From Karstenula rhodostoma CBS 690.94 (lineage: Eukaryota; Ascomycota; Dothideomycetes; Pleosporales; Didymosphaeriaceae): a stretch of DNA of 64,000 nucleotides. Position 1 is the first letter of the stretch, and each line of letters opens with the position of its first letter. Below are positions 33,634-45,535 of the stretch, in pieces. The position numbers were made by a program, and so were the translations under genes. Below the pieces are notes generated by a model, which was given only the letters and a program-made list of their open reading frames with translations, did not search any database and was not told where the DNA came from. The stretch lies in the NCBI GenBank assembly GCA_010093485.1, contig MU001499.1, positions 1,813,397 through 1,877,396 on the forward strand. Reading direction: 5' to 3'.

Positions 33634-34255
33634 TGGCGAGCACGCCGTACGAGAGCACCAGTAGATAGGGGGCGGTGGGTGGAGGCGACAGGATAGGGAG
33701 GCGAGCTTCCGGGAGACGAGACGACGCGAAGAAAAAGTTCCAGGGATGCGGCGAGGCGCGCGTTTGCTTCGGTGCGCGCGCTAGACTTCCCGAAGCGGCC
33801 TGTCGCCTATCGCGTCTAATAAGCCGCCACATAAAGCCAAGCTTAAGCTTAAACTCCTATATACGGCAATCCTCAAGATCTGTCGAAGATGGAGCCGTGC
33901 ATTCTGTGTTATGTGTTACACACCCTCGCTTAGATCTTGAGGCTCCTGTACCACGCGACTCCTGATTGGTCATACATCCTGAGTAAACCTGTTTGCACTT
34001 GCCGTTCATAACGCTGCAGAAACTCAACCCTTCCTCGCCATCCCATAGCCTAATTATAGTCCTTCTTTCGCACTGCTTATCGCAACATTGAAACACGCCA
34101 ACATTCGTCGAGAACGACGTCGAACTGCATGTATGATTGTGATATGATCTTAGACACGCGTGATCTGCTTTCAATATAGATGCGAACCATCAACAGTCGC
34201 CTCCATCCATTGCAGTCGCAGAGACGGTCCCGTCCTCAGTTCCATCTACACCGTC
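33634..34255. promoter_or_regulatory. Promoter of the Mtf2-like gene and 3' region of the permease
   Basis: 622 bp without a gene. It sits upstream of the minus-strand Mtf2-like gene and downstream of the minus-strand permease. A small near-palindrome AAGCTTAAGCTTAA is at 33838-33851. No specific regulatory site can be named. Confidence 0.4.
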
Positions 34256-36024
34256 TCACAACGTATACACAAACTCGGGATTCTCTTTATCCGTCAGATC
34301 CAGCCACTCCTGGTTCTCCAACTTCACATACCCCTCCGCAGCGCGAATCGTCTCCTTCTTCTTGTTCTGTCGCACGCAGTAGACGTGGATGAAGGCCATG
34401 ATGACCAGACAGAGTGCGTAACACACGATGATGGTGATCTCCGCGGGTACGTACCGGGGTGCGTCTTTTGCGCGGAAGGTTTGCGGGCCTTGGGGTACGT
34501 TAGCTCGGTGCGGTGGAAGCGGTAGAGACGGAAAGGTAAAAGAAGGCAAGGGCGTCTTACCGATGATATTTCCGGTGCAGTATCCAACGAGGAACATCGC
34601 CGCGACCGTGGTCTTCTTGGTGTACCCAGCGACGTTGCTGGAGATGAGGCTGAGGATGGCAACGAAGGGGGTGGGGCTGGCTTGAGTAAGGTAGTAGCCT
34701 GCGAGGCGGCCGCTGTTGCTGGAGAGGGGGAGCGCGACGATGAGGATCATCCCGAGGAGGGCGAGACACATGCCTGACATGGAGACGAGGATGCGGTAGC
34801 CGAGTCTGGCGGTTGTCAGTCTGGTAAGCTTCTGGATAGAAAAGGGAAAAGGACATACTTGTCGCCTAGCCAGCCGCAGAAAATCAGCGCGACGATCTCG
34901 ACTGCGCCGCCTGGGGTACCGTAGAGCAGAGACTCTTCGGGCGTGTATCCAAAGCCGACAATCAGCTGGCTGAAGAAATTCGACAGCCCGCCGTTCGGGA
35001 TGTCTGCGATTAGCGCATACCAGAAAAATGCCCAAGCCATCGGGTCGAGGAGAGCCTCTTTCAATTGATAAAACTTGAAGTGCTTGTTTCCTACGCCTTG
35101 GCCGTTCATTCTGATGCGTTCGATGGCCAGGATCTGATCCTCCTTGCTGAGCCAACGGCAATTGAGTTGGTTGTCCGGAACGATCCAGAGGAAGAGAACG
35201 CCGACAGCAGACGTGAGCAGGCCGGTCACGAGAAAGACGATTTTCCAGGGTTCCATCAAAGTGCCGTGCTTGCGAGCACCAACCGCGATCCCGTAGGCGA
35301 CGACCCCGCCGAAGATCTGGGCAAAGCCATTGAAGCTGAACCAGATGCCAGTTCGAAAGCCTTGCTCTTTCTTGGTGTACCATTGGGACGTGAAAAGTGC
35401 GAACCCCGGTGTGACGGCGGCTTCGAATACGCCCAAGAAGAATCGGATTGCAATGGCGCCGGAATAGTTTTCGACAGCGGCAAAGCAGGAGAGTACGATG
35501 CCCCACATGATGATGTTGAACGCCGCTAGTGTTATTAGTATACATACCTGGGTCAAGATAGAATCCGACTCACAGTACTTTCCCAGTGGAAGTTGTTGCA
35601 GCAGGCGGCTAGTAGGATACTCCCACGCCAGATAGCCGAAGTAGAACAAGCTGCCCAGCCACGAGTACTCCGGCCCAGAGATTCCAATCCCGCTCTTGAG
35701 CTTATCGTCCGAAGGAGGCAGTTTCAGGCCCATTATAGACGCATAGCTGAGTGTTGTCTTGTCGAGATAGTTCAATCCGTAGACGATGCACAGAATTGGC
35801 ATTAGATGGCGGTCAATCTTTCTCAACAGCCTCTTATTCGTCTCTTCACTCAACTCAATTGTCTGCCCCTCGTACCCCTCGAACGCCTTCATCGCCGCAT
35901 CCGCATCATGCGAATGCTTGAGTATCTGATCATCGATGTGCTTTACCATCTCGGGTGGCGGCCCATCGACCACCAAGCCTTTCTCCTCATGCGGCGGACT
36001 TGTGATTTCCTTGCCCAAAGCCAT
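34256..36024 (-). CDS. MFS anion:cation symporter, allantoate permease (Dal5) family
   Basis: Four exons on the minus strand (36024-35574, 35525-34859, 34805-34561, 34488-34256) give 531 residues. All three introns (48, 53 and 72 nt) have GT-AG ends and give a continuous 12-helix protein. A cytosolic N-terminus of about 80 residues is followed by DRHLMPILCIVYGLNYLDKTTLSYAS, a typical Dal5-family first helix; split, the key parts are DRHLMPIL and YLDKTTLSYAS. GVFEAAVTPGFALFTSQWYTK is the family helix-4/5 region and GWLGDK the loop 8-9 motif. Members carry allantoate, ureidosuccinate, nicotinate, pantothenate and similar organic anions across the plasma membrane; the exact substrate is not readable from sequence. 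Confidence 0.93.
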
Positions 36025-37153
36025 GGTTACCGTCAAATGCACCTGTGACAGGTGCCTGTGTCGCGTGACAAAGATGCCTGGTGGTTGCGTGAGAGGTAGG
36101 AGGCACAGTCCGGAGTGGGAGGTTGCAGTTCGAAGATCACAGATGACATCAACGCGAGGCGCCTATCACCCCTCATCCGCGAGTCTCAGGCGGGTGATGG
36201 TGGCGCTTCCTCACGCGTGCTGCTGCAATAGGTGCTAGGATGGAGATAACGGCGCACAGGGTCTCCCAAACACACTCGTCTTCATGTCCTCTACCTTTTA
36301 CGCATCACAAGCGATTCGTCAATTCGTCGGCTTGCCGTCTCGAGTATCACGCAGCGATAAGCCGGCGTACCCCTGCTCTGCATCTCGATAAGTTTAGGTA
36401 TCACGAAACCACATGCGCAGGGCGATCGATGATAACACACCCGTTACAATCACGGAAGGGGAATGTAACGTTCGGCGCAATTTCTGTGGTCGACCAGTTG
36501 ACATCAACTTGGTGGGGTGGAGAGCGGAGGCGGCGATCGCATGGGGAGCATGCCTAGCCAGAAGAGGAAGGCGTGTTCAGAAAGTACAGTGAGCAGCGGA
36601 CCGATGCAGTATATGCAGCACCGAGATGCATGAAAAAATGCGCCGATCGACCCGGCGTGCTAGTCGTGCATGTGACATGAGGATGTTCCCGCGCTCGAGC
36701 GATAGGGCAGGTCGCCGCTGAGCGGGTGTTCGTTTATGCCTGCCGATGTTTCATCATGACGCGCGGCTGAGGGGTTAGTTAGCGCACAGATTAAATTTAA
36801 GCTTAAGTGCAGCGAATGCTTCGTGGACGTTGTTTGTATTGCTCGTGTATTATACGATTGCTACAATATCTGTGTAGGAAAGTATATCGAACGCGACATC
36901 CATTCTGATGTGCAGGCGTATGTCAAAAGACTCGCATAGCCGTATAAACACCATAAACTCCGCAGCCTGGTAGGCTGTTCCGATGCCGTAAGATAGGCAA
37001 ATCTTTTACCATGCAAGTAACGCCGCCCATATGCTCGTGATAATGCGATCAAAAGTCCGCACCGAACTTTTCGTACGTACAGGGAACACAACCTTGGATC
37101 CCGTAAAAAATGTTATCGGAAGAAAGAAAGGGGTGCAAGAGAATTGAAGTCCA
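36025..37153. promoter_or_regulatory. Permease promoter and WOPR-gene 3' region
   Basis: 1.1 kb without a convincing gene. The left part is upstream of the minus-strand permease and the right part lies downstream of the minus-strand WOPR gene. Only short overlapping frames occur. GATAA/TTATC elements that could bind GATA nitrogen regulators occur (for example CGATAAG at 36354-36360), as expected for a Dal5-type gene, but such short sites are common by chance. Confidence 0.35.
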
Positions 37154-38512
37154 TCAAGTCCGCACGAACATGTTCCTGTTGAGCTTGTCGAGCGCGCGTG
37201 AGTCGGTCGCGGTGCTCATGCTGGCCAACCTGTCCGGAGGGAGTTCCCTAACTGCGGGCTGAGAGCCGCTGGGGCTTCGGCTACCAGAGCGGCTGTTGTT
37301 CTGAGTGTCTCCGTTTTGTTCGTGGCTGTTGAGAATCGATCCGATCTTAGGGATTGTCCGTGCTGGGGATGGCTCGTTCGCGGCACTGTTTGAATTTGAA
37401 GGCATCAAAGATGCTTGTGACTGAGGCTCGGAAGGTTGCGGCGTCGGAGGCTTGTGGGCCGATGTGGGAGTGGTGCTGTTGATGGCCGGTAGCTGTGGCC
37501 CTTGCTCGGGGATGGGGGCAGCAGGAGGGGCAGGAGGGATGGGGCCAGAGGGCCTTTGAACCAGTTCAGGTCTTTGAAGAGGATGAGAATGCGGTGGGGG
37601 TTGCTGAATATACTGCGGATGATGACCGGGATGAGGCGCCACTGCGACATGTCCTGGTGGAGGGTGAGGAATACCAGGGTGGGCAATTTGAGGCGGAGGT
37701 CGGTCAAAGACGTGGCCGGGTTGCGGAGAATACCCTTGGGGGGCATATATGACAGGGGCGTATTGGAAGTAGGGGTAATGGGGCTGCCCATAGTAAGCGT
37801 GCTGGAATGGCGGGGTGCCGCTGGGAGGCGTGGGCGGGTGGTAGACAGGCACGTATACGGGCTGTTGTGGGGGTCCTGGTCGCGAGTAGGGCGACGTTGG
37901 CATCTGGTGCGGTGACTGGGCGTACGGTGAGCCAGGCAACGGGCCGCGCGTCACGGCCGCAACAGGCTGGGTCTCGTTGACAGTAGATTCCGGATACATG
38001 TTCTTAGGTGGGCGAATGTGCCGGAGTGAGCTATCGGTGGACGGCTGTTGAAGAGGCATCGAGTTTGATCGCGAGTAGTAGCTGATGAGGTGGAGGTGTT
38101 GTCCGCTGGAGGTGGTGATGCTGAACGACTGCTTCATGAGACCGTCCGGCTTGTAGCGATAGCCGTCCGGACCCTCTCCTTCGGAATCGCCCGTTGCGGA
38201 TCCGTCAGGGGACTTTGCACTTGGGCGTTTTGGCGCGGGCTGGTTCAGGTTGCTGCCACCTCTTTTGCCCTCCATCTCTCTGTAGGTCAGGAAGCTTCCC
38301 GACACGCGACTCGCGCTCCAAGATTTGCCGTCTGTCCACCGCCGCATGCCTGCTTCCCTCTCGTCCCAAACGAAGACGGATCCGGACTTGATTTGCTGGC
38401 GCTCCTTCTCGGAAAGGCGTCGCTGTACGCGAGGGAGCAGACCTATGCGGCAGGCCTCGAAGAGCAGGATGGCATCGTTGGGCGTGCGGACGTGGCCGTG
38501 GTATGTTTCCAT
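37154..38512 (-). CDS. WOPR-domain transcription factor, Gti1/Pac2 family (Pac2-like)
   Basis: A single exon encodes 452 residues. The WOPRa half occupies about residues 1-85: METYHGHVRTP, ILLFEACRIGLLPRVQRRL, SGSVFVWDEREAGMRRWTDG and SWSASRVSGSFLTYREMEG. WOPRb follows at about 118-150 (YKPDGLMKQSFSITTSSG, HLHLISYYSR). The two halves fold together and bind DNA. The rest is Pro/Gln/Tyr/His-rich, a probable activation or condensate-forming region. WOPR proteins (Wor1, Ryp1, Sge1, Gti1, Pac2) are master regulators of morphological switching, sporulation and pathogenic growth. The METYHGHVRTP opening and the SASRVSGSFLTYREM variant point to the Pac2 subgroup rather than Wor1/Ryp1, but I cannot align to prove this. 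About 5 kb upstream lacks genes. Confidence 0.92.
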   Translation of the reverse strand: METYHGHVRTPNDAILLFEACRIGLLPRVQRRLSEKERQQIKSGSVFVWDEREAGMRRWTDGKSWSASRVSGSFLTYREMEGKRGGSNLNQPAPKRPSAKSPDGSATGDSEGEGPDGYRYKPDGLMKQSFSITTSSGQHLHLISYYSRSNSMPLQQPSTDSSLRHIRPPKNMYPESTVNETQPVAAVTRGPLPGSPYAQSPHQMPTSPYSRPGPPQQPVYVPVYHPPTPPSGTPPFQHAYYGQPHYPYFQYAPVIYAPQGYSPQPGHVFDRPPPQIAHPGIPHPPPGHVAVAPHPGHHPQYIQQPPPHSHPLQRPELVQRPSGPIPPAPPAAPIPEQGPQLPAINSTTPTSAHKPPTPQPSEPQSQASLMPSNSNSAANEPSPARTIPKIGSILNSHEQNGDTQNNSRSGSRSPSGSQPAVRELPPDRLASMSTATDSRALDKLNRNMFVRT

Positions 38513-41500
38513 GGTGAATGATGTAATCTAAAACAGGAGCGTGGAGGGCGGACGGGCAGGCAGAAATGGCAGAAGGCAGGCTATTGCGTGCGACGCCGTG
38601 TACAAGTAGTCGTGCCAGGCGCAGGAATGCTTTTGGCTATCGGCACACGCCCGGGACGTGATGGCCCGCCCAGGCCTGTGGGGTGGCGCCAAGGGTCAGA
38701 TAAGGCCCGCCAAGCAGACAAGCTTTGTGTTAAACGCCGTTGGCTTCGACAGGAGGCAGGCCGTGCGATGCATGAGGAGGGTTGTGGGCGTGGGTCAGAC
38801 TACTACGCCGCCGCGTGCCAACGAAAACGCAGCCAGCAGCCCTCGTCCGTCGGCCGGCCTGTGACATGGTGTAGATAGTGACTGTGTTGTCGATACTGAC
38901 TGTGTAGCTGCTCCCGATGCAGACCCGAGCGCCCAGCTGCGCGCCCAGCCTGCACGACGGCCAGCGCTGTCCGCTCGAGCAACGCCAACCATGGCAAACC
39001 CCAATCTTTAACCACGACAAGCCTTCGCCGCTTGGCTACAGTCGTCCGCCCCCGGCCTGGCACTGTGCCCAGCCCTGGCGGTCCCGCGGATGTCATCTCC
39101 AACCCGTCATGTGCCTTGTCTGTCTGTCTGTCTGACCCAACCTCATGACGCTCGCATTCCCGCGCCTGCTAGTGGCTTGGCGCTGGCCTTGGTGCGTTTT
39201 GCAGTTTAAGCTTATGTACCTCTGCACCCGCTACGGCCTGCCTGGTCTCCAATCGCCCACAAGCCTGGCTCCGGTGTCTTTTCCTCTTGCAGAACGCAAC
39301 CTGTCATCTGTATGTACTGTATCCACTACGCGGCGCTGGGTGTCTTGGACGACCTCGGACCCAGCCAGCGCCATCAGGACACCCCTCCCGAGCTTGCGAG
39401 ACTGGCGTCTCAGCTTGCCGCAGCGAGACAAAGGCCCGAGCCCAGCTGTATTGGCCCAGCCCACACAAGCAAGCCAAGCAGCAAACGCCCACAGACGCCC
39501 ACAAACGCCCGCTTTGTTTCGACAGTTGGCCAAGCCTTGCGGATCCGTGGCCGCGTCAGCAAACCAGCAGCTACCCTGCCGTAAGAGGATCCCTTCTCGC
39601 ACGCCCGTCGTTGAATCCGAACTTGGCACATTCCGCTCCGTCTCTGTTCGCGTCCTGTGTTGTGCCAATCTTTCCAGCCGTCTCCAATACATGTCATACG
39701 ATGCGAATACGGCTTGGCTGGTTGATCAGCCGGCTTCGCTTGCAGGGCTCCAAATAAGGTTAAAGACAGTTAAGCATAAATCCTTGACCCGCTGTCCCGC
39801 TTTCGTCCACACGGCGACTCCGCTGCAAGCCACTCGCCCGGCCAGTTTTCACGAGCGCCTACATGCTGCCTTGGAACGTCATCCCCCTATGCTTAGCAAC
39901 CGCCCCGTAATCTCTCCTCTGCACCTGCAATAATGCACAGACCACGCACGGGAGAACGGCAGCACCGCAGGAGAAAGTGAGGTCGGCCAAGCGACTGGCT
40001 TCTTAGGAGGAGCCGGTCTTGCGCTGCCCAGAATGCCCAACGGGGATGCGTATTCGGCGGCAACCCTATCATATCGAATAAATGAAACGGGTGCGCAATA
40101 ACTTGGAAAACCCGGGAAGCCGGAGGCGGCAATGCGGCCTAGATTGATTGCTCGCTACCGTACGTGAACGCTAGCAGAAGCTTCTTCGTATTACGGGCTA
40201 TCGGTGTGCAAGCACTCTACAGGCGCCAAGTAAAGCACGAAATGGCCTCACATCAGCATGCCCCCTCAATGACTGCTGCGGAACAGATTTCTGATTTTGC
40301 CATCCGGGCCGTCTTCGTGGGGTACCTTGAGGGCTTACGAATCGAATTTTGCCTCGCCTCACTGCTGCATTCGGTAGCATTCTGGCCCCCTTGGACCCCG
40401 GGAGGACCTACGCCCGAGGGGGTAAGCAGCTTTAGCTCAGAACCTTAACCGTTCGTTCAGTTCGTTCAGTTCGTAAGGAGAAAAGGACTCGCGCATCGCT
40501 GCGAACGCACTACGCCGCACAGTCAGAAACGCACCGGAAATAACGTCTGGTCACCCCACGCGTCATTCTTGGCGTCGTTTGCGATCTACTGTGCAAGTAT
40601 CTCCCATGCGATGCGACATGACCTTACGTGCGTATGTATATCTCACCGAAAGATGCTCCCTCCACCCCCTAACTCCCTGTCGCATCCCAGTCCCACCGTC
40701 GCACAACCTCTTGAATGCATGCCAACCAGACTCCTAATACGGCAGGTCTCACGTAGTATATTACCCCAAGAACCCCGCCGTATGTATGCCCAGGCTCTGT
40801 AGCAACGGTGCTGCATTGCATGTGTTGCCGTGATACCAACCGGTTGGTATGCCCGCGCGCGCCTGCGCTACAGTACCTTCCTTTCAAACGGACTCGCTAC
40901 GGTGAGCGGGCGGCGAGCTTCATTGCTTACACGCACCGGCTGGCTTCGGTTCGCAGATCCGCACGAGAGCTCCTCTTCCTGGAGGAATACTGCCCAGTCG
41001 ACGTGAGGCGAATTCCGGACTCGTTTGCCCTATCGCTCCACCATAATTTCGCCTTTGCTGGAATTGCAATCCTTTGCAACCAAGAGGTTCTACTTTGCAA
41101 ACTCTAGAACATACTTCCTTGCCTGTGTCGTGTCGTGCGTTTTTTTCCTTCCTCGGTGTGCTGCATGCAAGGATACAACCGTCCTGTCCGGCGTCGACCT
41201 TCCTTTTCCACCGATCGCCAAGCCTGCCTCCCCCGTGAGAAATTCTTTTCTCCGGGCCCTAGGCAATCGAGTCGATCGATCCGGGTTCCGCGATCAGCCT
41301 GGTGCTAACGCAAACCGCCTAGCGATAAGCTTAAAAAGACCATACCATCCAGAGTCCACGACATGGTTTTCGAACATGGGCTCTGTTACCTGCGTGCATC
41401 GTTGTAGTTTTTGCAAGGGGAAGATGGGATTGATACAACATGAGGGTCTTGCTGGTCCCACGCGGGTCGATGCAGCCCCCAGACAGGTGGGGATATAGCT

Positions 41501-43540
41501 AGACGAAGCAATGGCCGAAAGGGTAGCGTGTACGCTCAGCTTACATTTCCCCCCTCAGGCTCGTCTGGAGTACAACCTAGTTAGGATATTTCCACCCAAT
41601 GCCCACGCAGCCCATTTGGGCCGGGGCGATATGTTATCAGACCTGGGCTGACTGACATCTGCCCCGCGGCTCGTGCAGCAGTATGGCTGAACGTCGTGGT
41701 TCGTTGCTGGGGTTGTGTGGGGGTGCTTTGTGGATGGGTCGCTCGCATGCATCTGCGGTGCCCAGCCTCCGGCATACGTCCAGCGGGATATAACTCACGC
41801 CCGGCCCTTCGACATGTGTTAACCTTGTTGCTCTTGCTCTTGCTCCTACTTGTGCGCGTCCCTTGCCCAAAAGACCACCTCCCCTGTAGACGTGTTGGCA
41901 ATGTTTGAACTGGGTGGCTGTTATAGAAGCTGATAGTGTATACTGGAATCTCTTCGCGCGCGGCGCGTTGCTGCGCAGTCAGACGGGGATAACGGCTTCG
42001 AGTCGCTGTTTTCGTTGATATACGTTGACTTGCCATGGCGGTATGATAGGGGTGTTGCTTTTGCAAGTAGTGCGGTGCGTATATCTCTAGCAACGTTGGG
42101 AGTTAGTCACCAGCCTTTGCGCGGGCAAATACCCGCTAGATAAGGAGAATCCATGACTTTTAAGCTATTTAAAAGCTTTGTATTTTGGCCACCTACTGAG
42201 TTCCTGTACTGCGTTTTTCCGCGGCTTCCAAAAGCGCGCCAAGAGTCAACCATCGAGTTACGATTGGATTTAGCGCGTAGCGCTCGCTCAGAGACGCGGG
42301 TAATCATTTTCTAATCGATGACATGGAGTACGAAGTGGTGTCCCGTACAGTGTTGGATGGAAATTTGGACTGCGACTGTTTGCCTTGGTGGAGCGCTCGT
42401 CGTACTATGTGGCTATGACCGGATATGTGATGTTTCGTGTGTGCGCAGGTGCCGTCTTGATAATGAGAATAATATTTGAGGTTTAGAAGGAGGTGTGGGA
42501 TGCGTGCGTTGATTTAGTGGTTTTCTGGTTGTTGACACGAACCAGAAAGTGGTGTCCCGTAGATTGATGGGGAAAAATATGGACTGCGACTGCCACCCAG
42601 TAGTAATACAAAGTTTACACGATGTTGAGACTGTGGGGATGAGTTGGATTATTAGAAGCGGATTGGTGGTAGGGGAGATGTAGGGGAGCAGCTAGAACAG
42701 CTATCACTCGTGGGGTATAGCTATGCGATGGGGTTAGGCTCACCACACAGTGCGATTATCGTTGAGCTGGAGGTGTAACTTGATGACGTGTTTAGGTCAC
42801 GTGGCGTGCCACCCACCGCTGTCATCGCTCCCGGTCTTTGGAGGAGAGGTACTGGTGGTTTCAAAACTTGGGAGTTTGGCTAAAATCGGGTTCGGGGTTC
42901 TTGTATCTTACTTTGCTTGCCTACCTCTTGTTGAAGTGTGGCTGCTCTAAGTCCGAAATGCAAGTTGCTAAATATCGCTGGCCTTTTCGTATGTACCATT
43001 TTGGCAACCCGCCTTTCTTTGGAAGGAGTGTTCGGATACTGCCACTGTCACTTTAGGTCACCTAGGGTAGGTGGAAAGGTCGTGCTCGGAATGCATGCAG
43101 CTACGAGAGGTGCGCCGCAAGATCGAGTTCGCGAGGAGCGGGAAAGGAGCCGCCTGTGCGAGGCTGTTATCCAGGTACCTACGGTAATTGGAGAGGGACA
43201 TGGTGTTGTGTTCTGCTGTGCGAAGGTGATAAGATGCGTGCAGTCGCCACTTAGGCACCTCACTACATCGATCCGAGAGAGCGGATATGTGCTCGTGCAC
43301 GGTGAGCTCCACTGCATCTCCTGCTCCCACACCGCTATGGTTCGCTATCTCGACTTCATGCACAGCGCGTGGGGCCCCGCCCTATGAATTGTCCGAACAC
43401 GAGCAACAGCTCATGTGTCGACTTCGGCAGTGTGGATTGTGCAGTCTCAAGCAACCCATCGGCCTCTAGCACCATACAAAGACTATACTGTCTCTTCGCT
43501 ATATTCGAATTCGAATCAAATTGCGATAACCATCGCAGCC
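38513..43540. promoter_or_regulatory. 5-kb gene-free region upstream of the WOPR regulator
   Basis: No supportable gene in about 5 kb. The longest frame (39145-39933, 262 codons) overlaps open frames in all other phases, is Arg/Ser/Pro/Ala-rich and matches nothing; it looks like a by-product of C-rich DNA. Small repeats include (TGTC)4 at 39117-39132 and three TTCGTTCAG-like units at 40451-40473. The stretch 38.5-40 kb is strongly C-rich on the plus strand, as for a long transcript leader. Long 5' regions and leaders are known for WOPR master regulators. Confidence 0.5.
42333..42592 (+). repeat. 46-bp imperfect direct repeat, 214 bp apart
   Basis: Copies at 42333-42378 and 42547-42592 have the same length. 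Both start AAGTGGTGTCCCGTA and end GGACTGCGACTG, with a variable purine-rich middle. The 168 bp between them are unrelated. The origin is unknown; it could be a partial tandem duplication or a remnant of a transposon terminus. Confidence 0.75.
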
Positions 43541-45268
43541 ATGAGAAAACCTCCCCTAGAGTACGAGATCGATCGCGCATTCAACATCAAGCTCTTTCGA
43601 CACGCCATCGGCCAAGAGTCCATACGGCTCCCAGATCTCTTTAGTCATCCAAAATCTATGCAAGATGAGTCCAGGGACCTTCTGCTGGCTGCAAACAACG
43701 CAAAGCGCTATGTAAAGTCCCTAAGGAAACTGGATATGGAATCTTTCTTTTTGCATCCTAGTATGTGGATGTGGGAGATACTGTCCTTATCAGACAATCG
43801 AACAGCGTTTGCATCATCAGCTTTCACCTGCACAGGGAACGTTGGTTTGGTCGGCAGTGACAATGGCAAATTTGGTACCTAGACTCTCTTATCTTAGAAC
43901 ACTGTTTCAAATAGTGGCTGTGTAATAACACTGATAGGTGACGATTTGCCTTCTAGTCTTGTCGCTACAATGTACAGCGGCATGTACTCTCCCAACGTGG
44001 TCAACCTCCCTGAGCCGCCATACTCATGACCTACGGGCAACTGTACTTGGGAACCGTTCCCGACTCTGGGCATGTCTGTACACTGTTTCGACCACTCGGC
44101 TGGCTACTTTCTCAGCTGCTCCGAAACCGATCATACCTTATGGCCCGAAAGATCACCTCGGCCATGTAACATGGGTGATCCGGCTCAAGGATACCATCCG
44201 TTCTTCAAAATTGATTCATTCTTCAACAAGTCGAACTTCAATTACGGCGTTCCTGGAGACTCACAAGATACGTGGACATCGATTCATGCCGGCTATGTCT
44301 TCTTTCAATGGAGATTGGCCAGAAACCTCCTGGTGTTTCCCTATGAAACCAAAAGACCCTCCGTTGTCACATCAGAGAGTACCATAGATGCCGGATATTG
44401 CCTTTTCAACCTTGAAATGCAAGTGGTCAATGCTCGAGTACAAAACGGCGTGTACCAAGAGAGTGTGATTGATTCCACGACTAAAATCGAACCCTTCAAG
44501 AACGAGCACTTCCTCAACGTCGTTGAGTCGCATGAGATTGGCTCATCTGAAACAGGCAATCTGACATATACATATTTGCCTTCCTGCAAACGTTCACTGA
44601 ACCCGGTCCAATGCGAGCACATTGGTGACGTGAAGCCAGTTCAAATAACAATCCCGCGCCTGATACTCAGCAACATTATGGGCACGCTTCGTCGTAGTCT
44701 TCCGAGTACCAACCTCACGAGTTTTCGGCGATATGGCTTGACTGCCGGTATTGAGTCCAGCGGAGACGCGGCAAGATGCCTCTATAGATCTCCAAACATA
44801 ACCAAAACCATGCATACAATTGCGCGATCTATTACCATCACACTACGGGCAAACGACACCATCTTGGAGCGGCAGGAAAATCCAGATGGTACCACCGACA
44901 CAGATTACGTCGCTCCGTCGCATCGCGTTGCGGGAATTGTGTACGTGGAAACCGTGCTCTTACATGTTCGGTGGGGATGTCTAGCTTTCCCGGCGGCATT
45001 GGTGTTGCTTGTGACGGTCGTACTCTTCGAAACTATCAGAATCAGTCGACCTGAAGATGTAGGGGTATAGAAGGGCAATTATTTAGCAGTTGTGCTAAGC
45101 AATCGGTGGAGATCTGAGACAGAGATGATGGGTGCGGCAAGGAATAAGGAATTGGAGGTGATGGCGCAGGGGTTGGAAGCAAAGATTGTACACGGAGAGG
45201 GTGGCTCTGGCGACTGTCCATGTGTGGTCATACGGAATAAGCGTGTGGTTGGAAGGAGAGAGTGCTAG
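43541..45268 (+). pseudogene. Decayed DUF3176-like membrane protein gene
   Basis: Two exons are predicted (43541-43874 and 43938 onward, intron 43875-43937) in one consistent frame. The second exon reads LVATMYSGMYSP, then PTGNCTWEPFPTLGM, a Cys/Trp motif typical of fungal DUF3176 proteins, and ends with a transmembrane helix (WGCLAFPAALVLLVTVVLF). A TGA at 44027-44029 interrupts just before PTGNCTW, and a TAG at 45068-45070 falls where relatives have the Trp of a conserved VWK motif. Beyond it the same frame continues for 65 codons with family-like sequence (NYLAVVLSNRW). The first exon (KLFRHAIGQESIRLPDL) does not show the usual N-terminal helices and is unrecognised. With two premature stops I call it a pseudogene; stop readthrough or a sequencing error are alternatives. 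Confidence 0.65.
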
Positions 45269-45535
45269 CTTGCCAGTATTGTATCCCGAGGAACCGTTCA
45301 AGCTGATGTGGTGAAATGGGAACCTTGGAATATATTGTTCAGGCTGATGGGCCAATTAGAGTTCGCGAGCAATATAGACCCCAACCACCGGATGCCTGCT
45401 ATAGACCAGCGCAACGCGCCTTCCCTTCGGAGACCGAGCTAACCGAATGAAGCCACTAGCGTCGCTAAGCTCCCCTCACTCCAGCACTCCAGACTCGTTC
45501 AACCTCCACGTCCCGTTCATCCGTCCCTCCCAACA

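Noticed and set aside
39145..39933. 262-codon plus-strand ORF upstream of the WOPR gene
   Set aside because: Low-complexity Arg/Ser/Pro/Ala composition, open frames in all other phases of the same DNA, no domain; looks like a product of C-rich sequence.
41581..42093. 170-codon minus-strand ORF
   Set aside because: Basic, low-complexity, overlapped by frames on both strands, no domain or clear gene signals.
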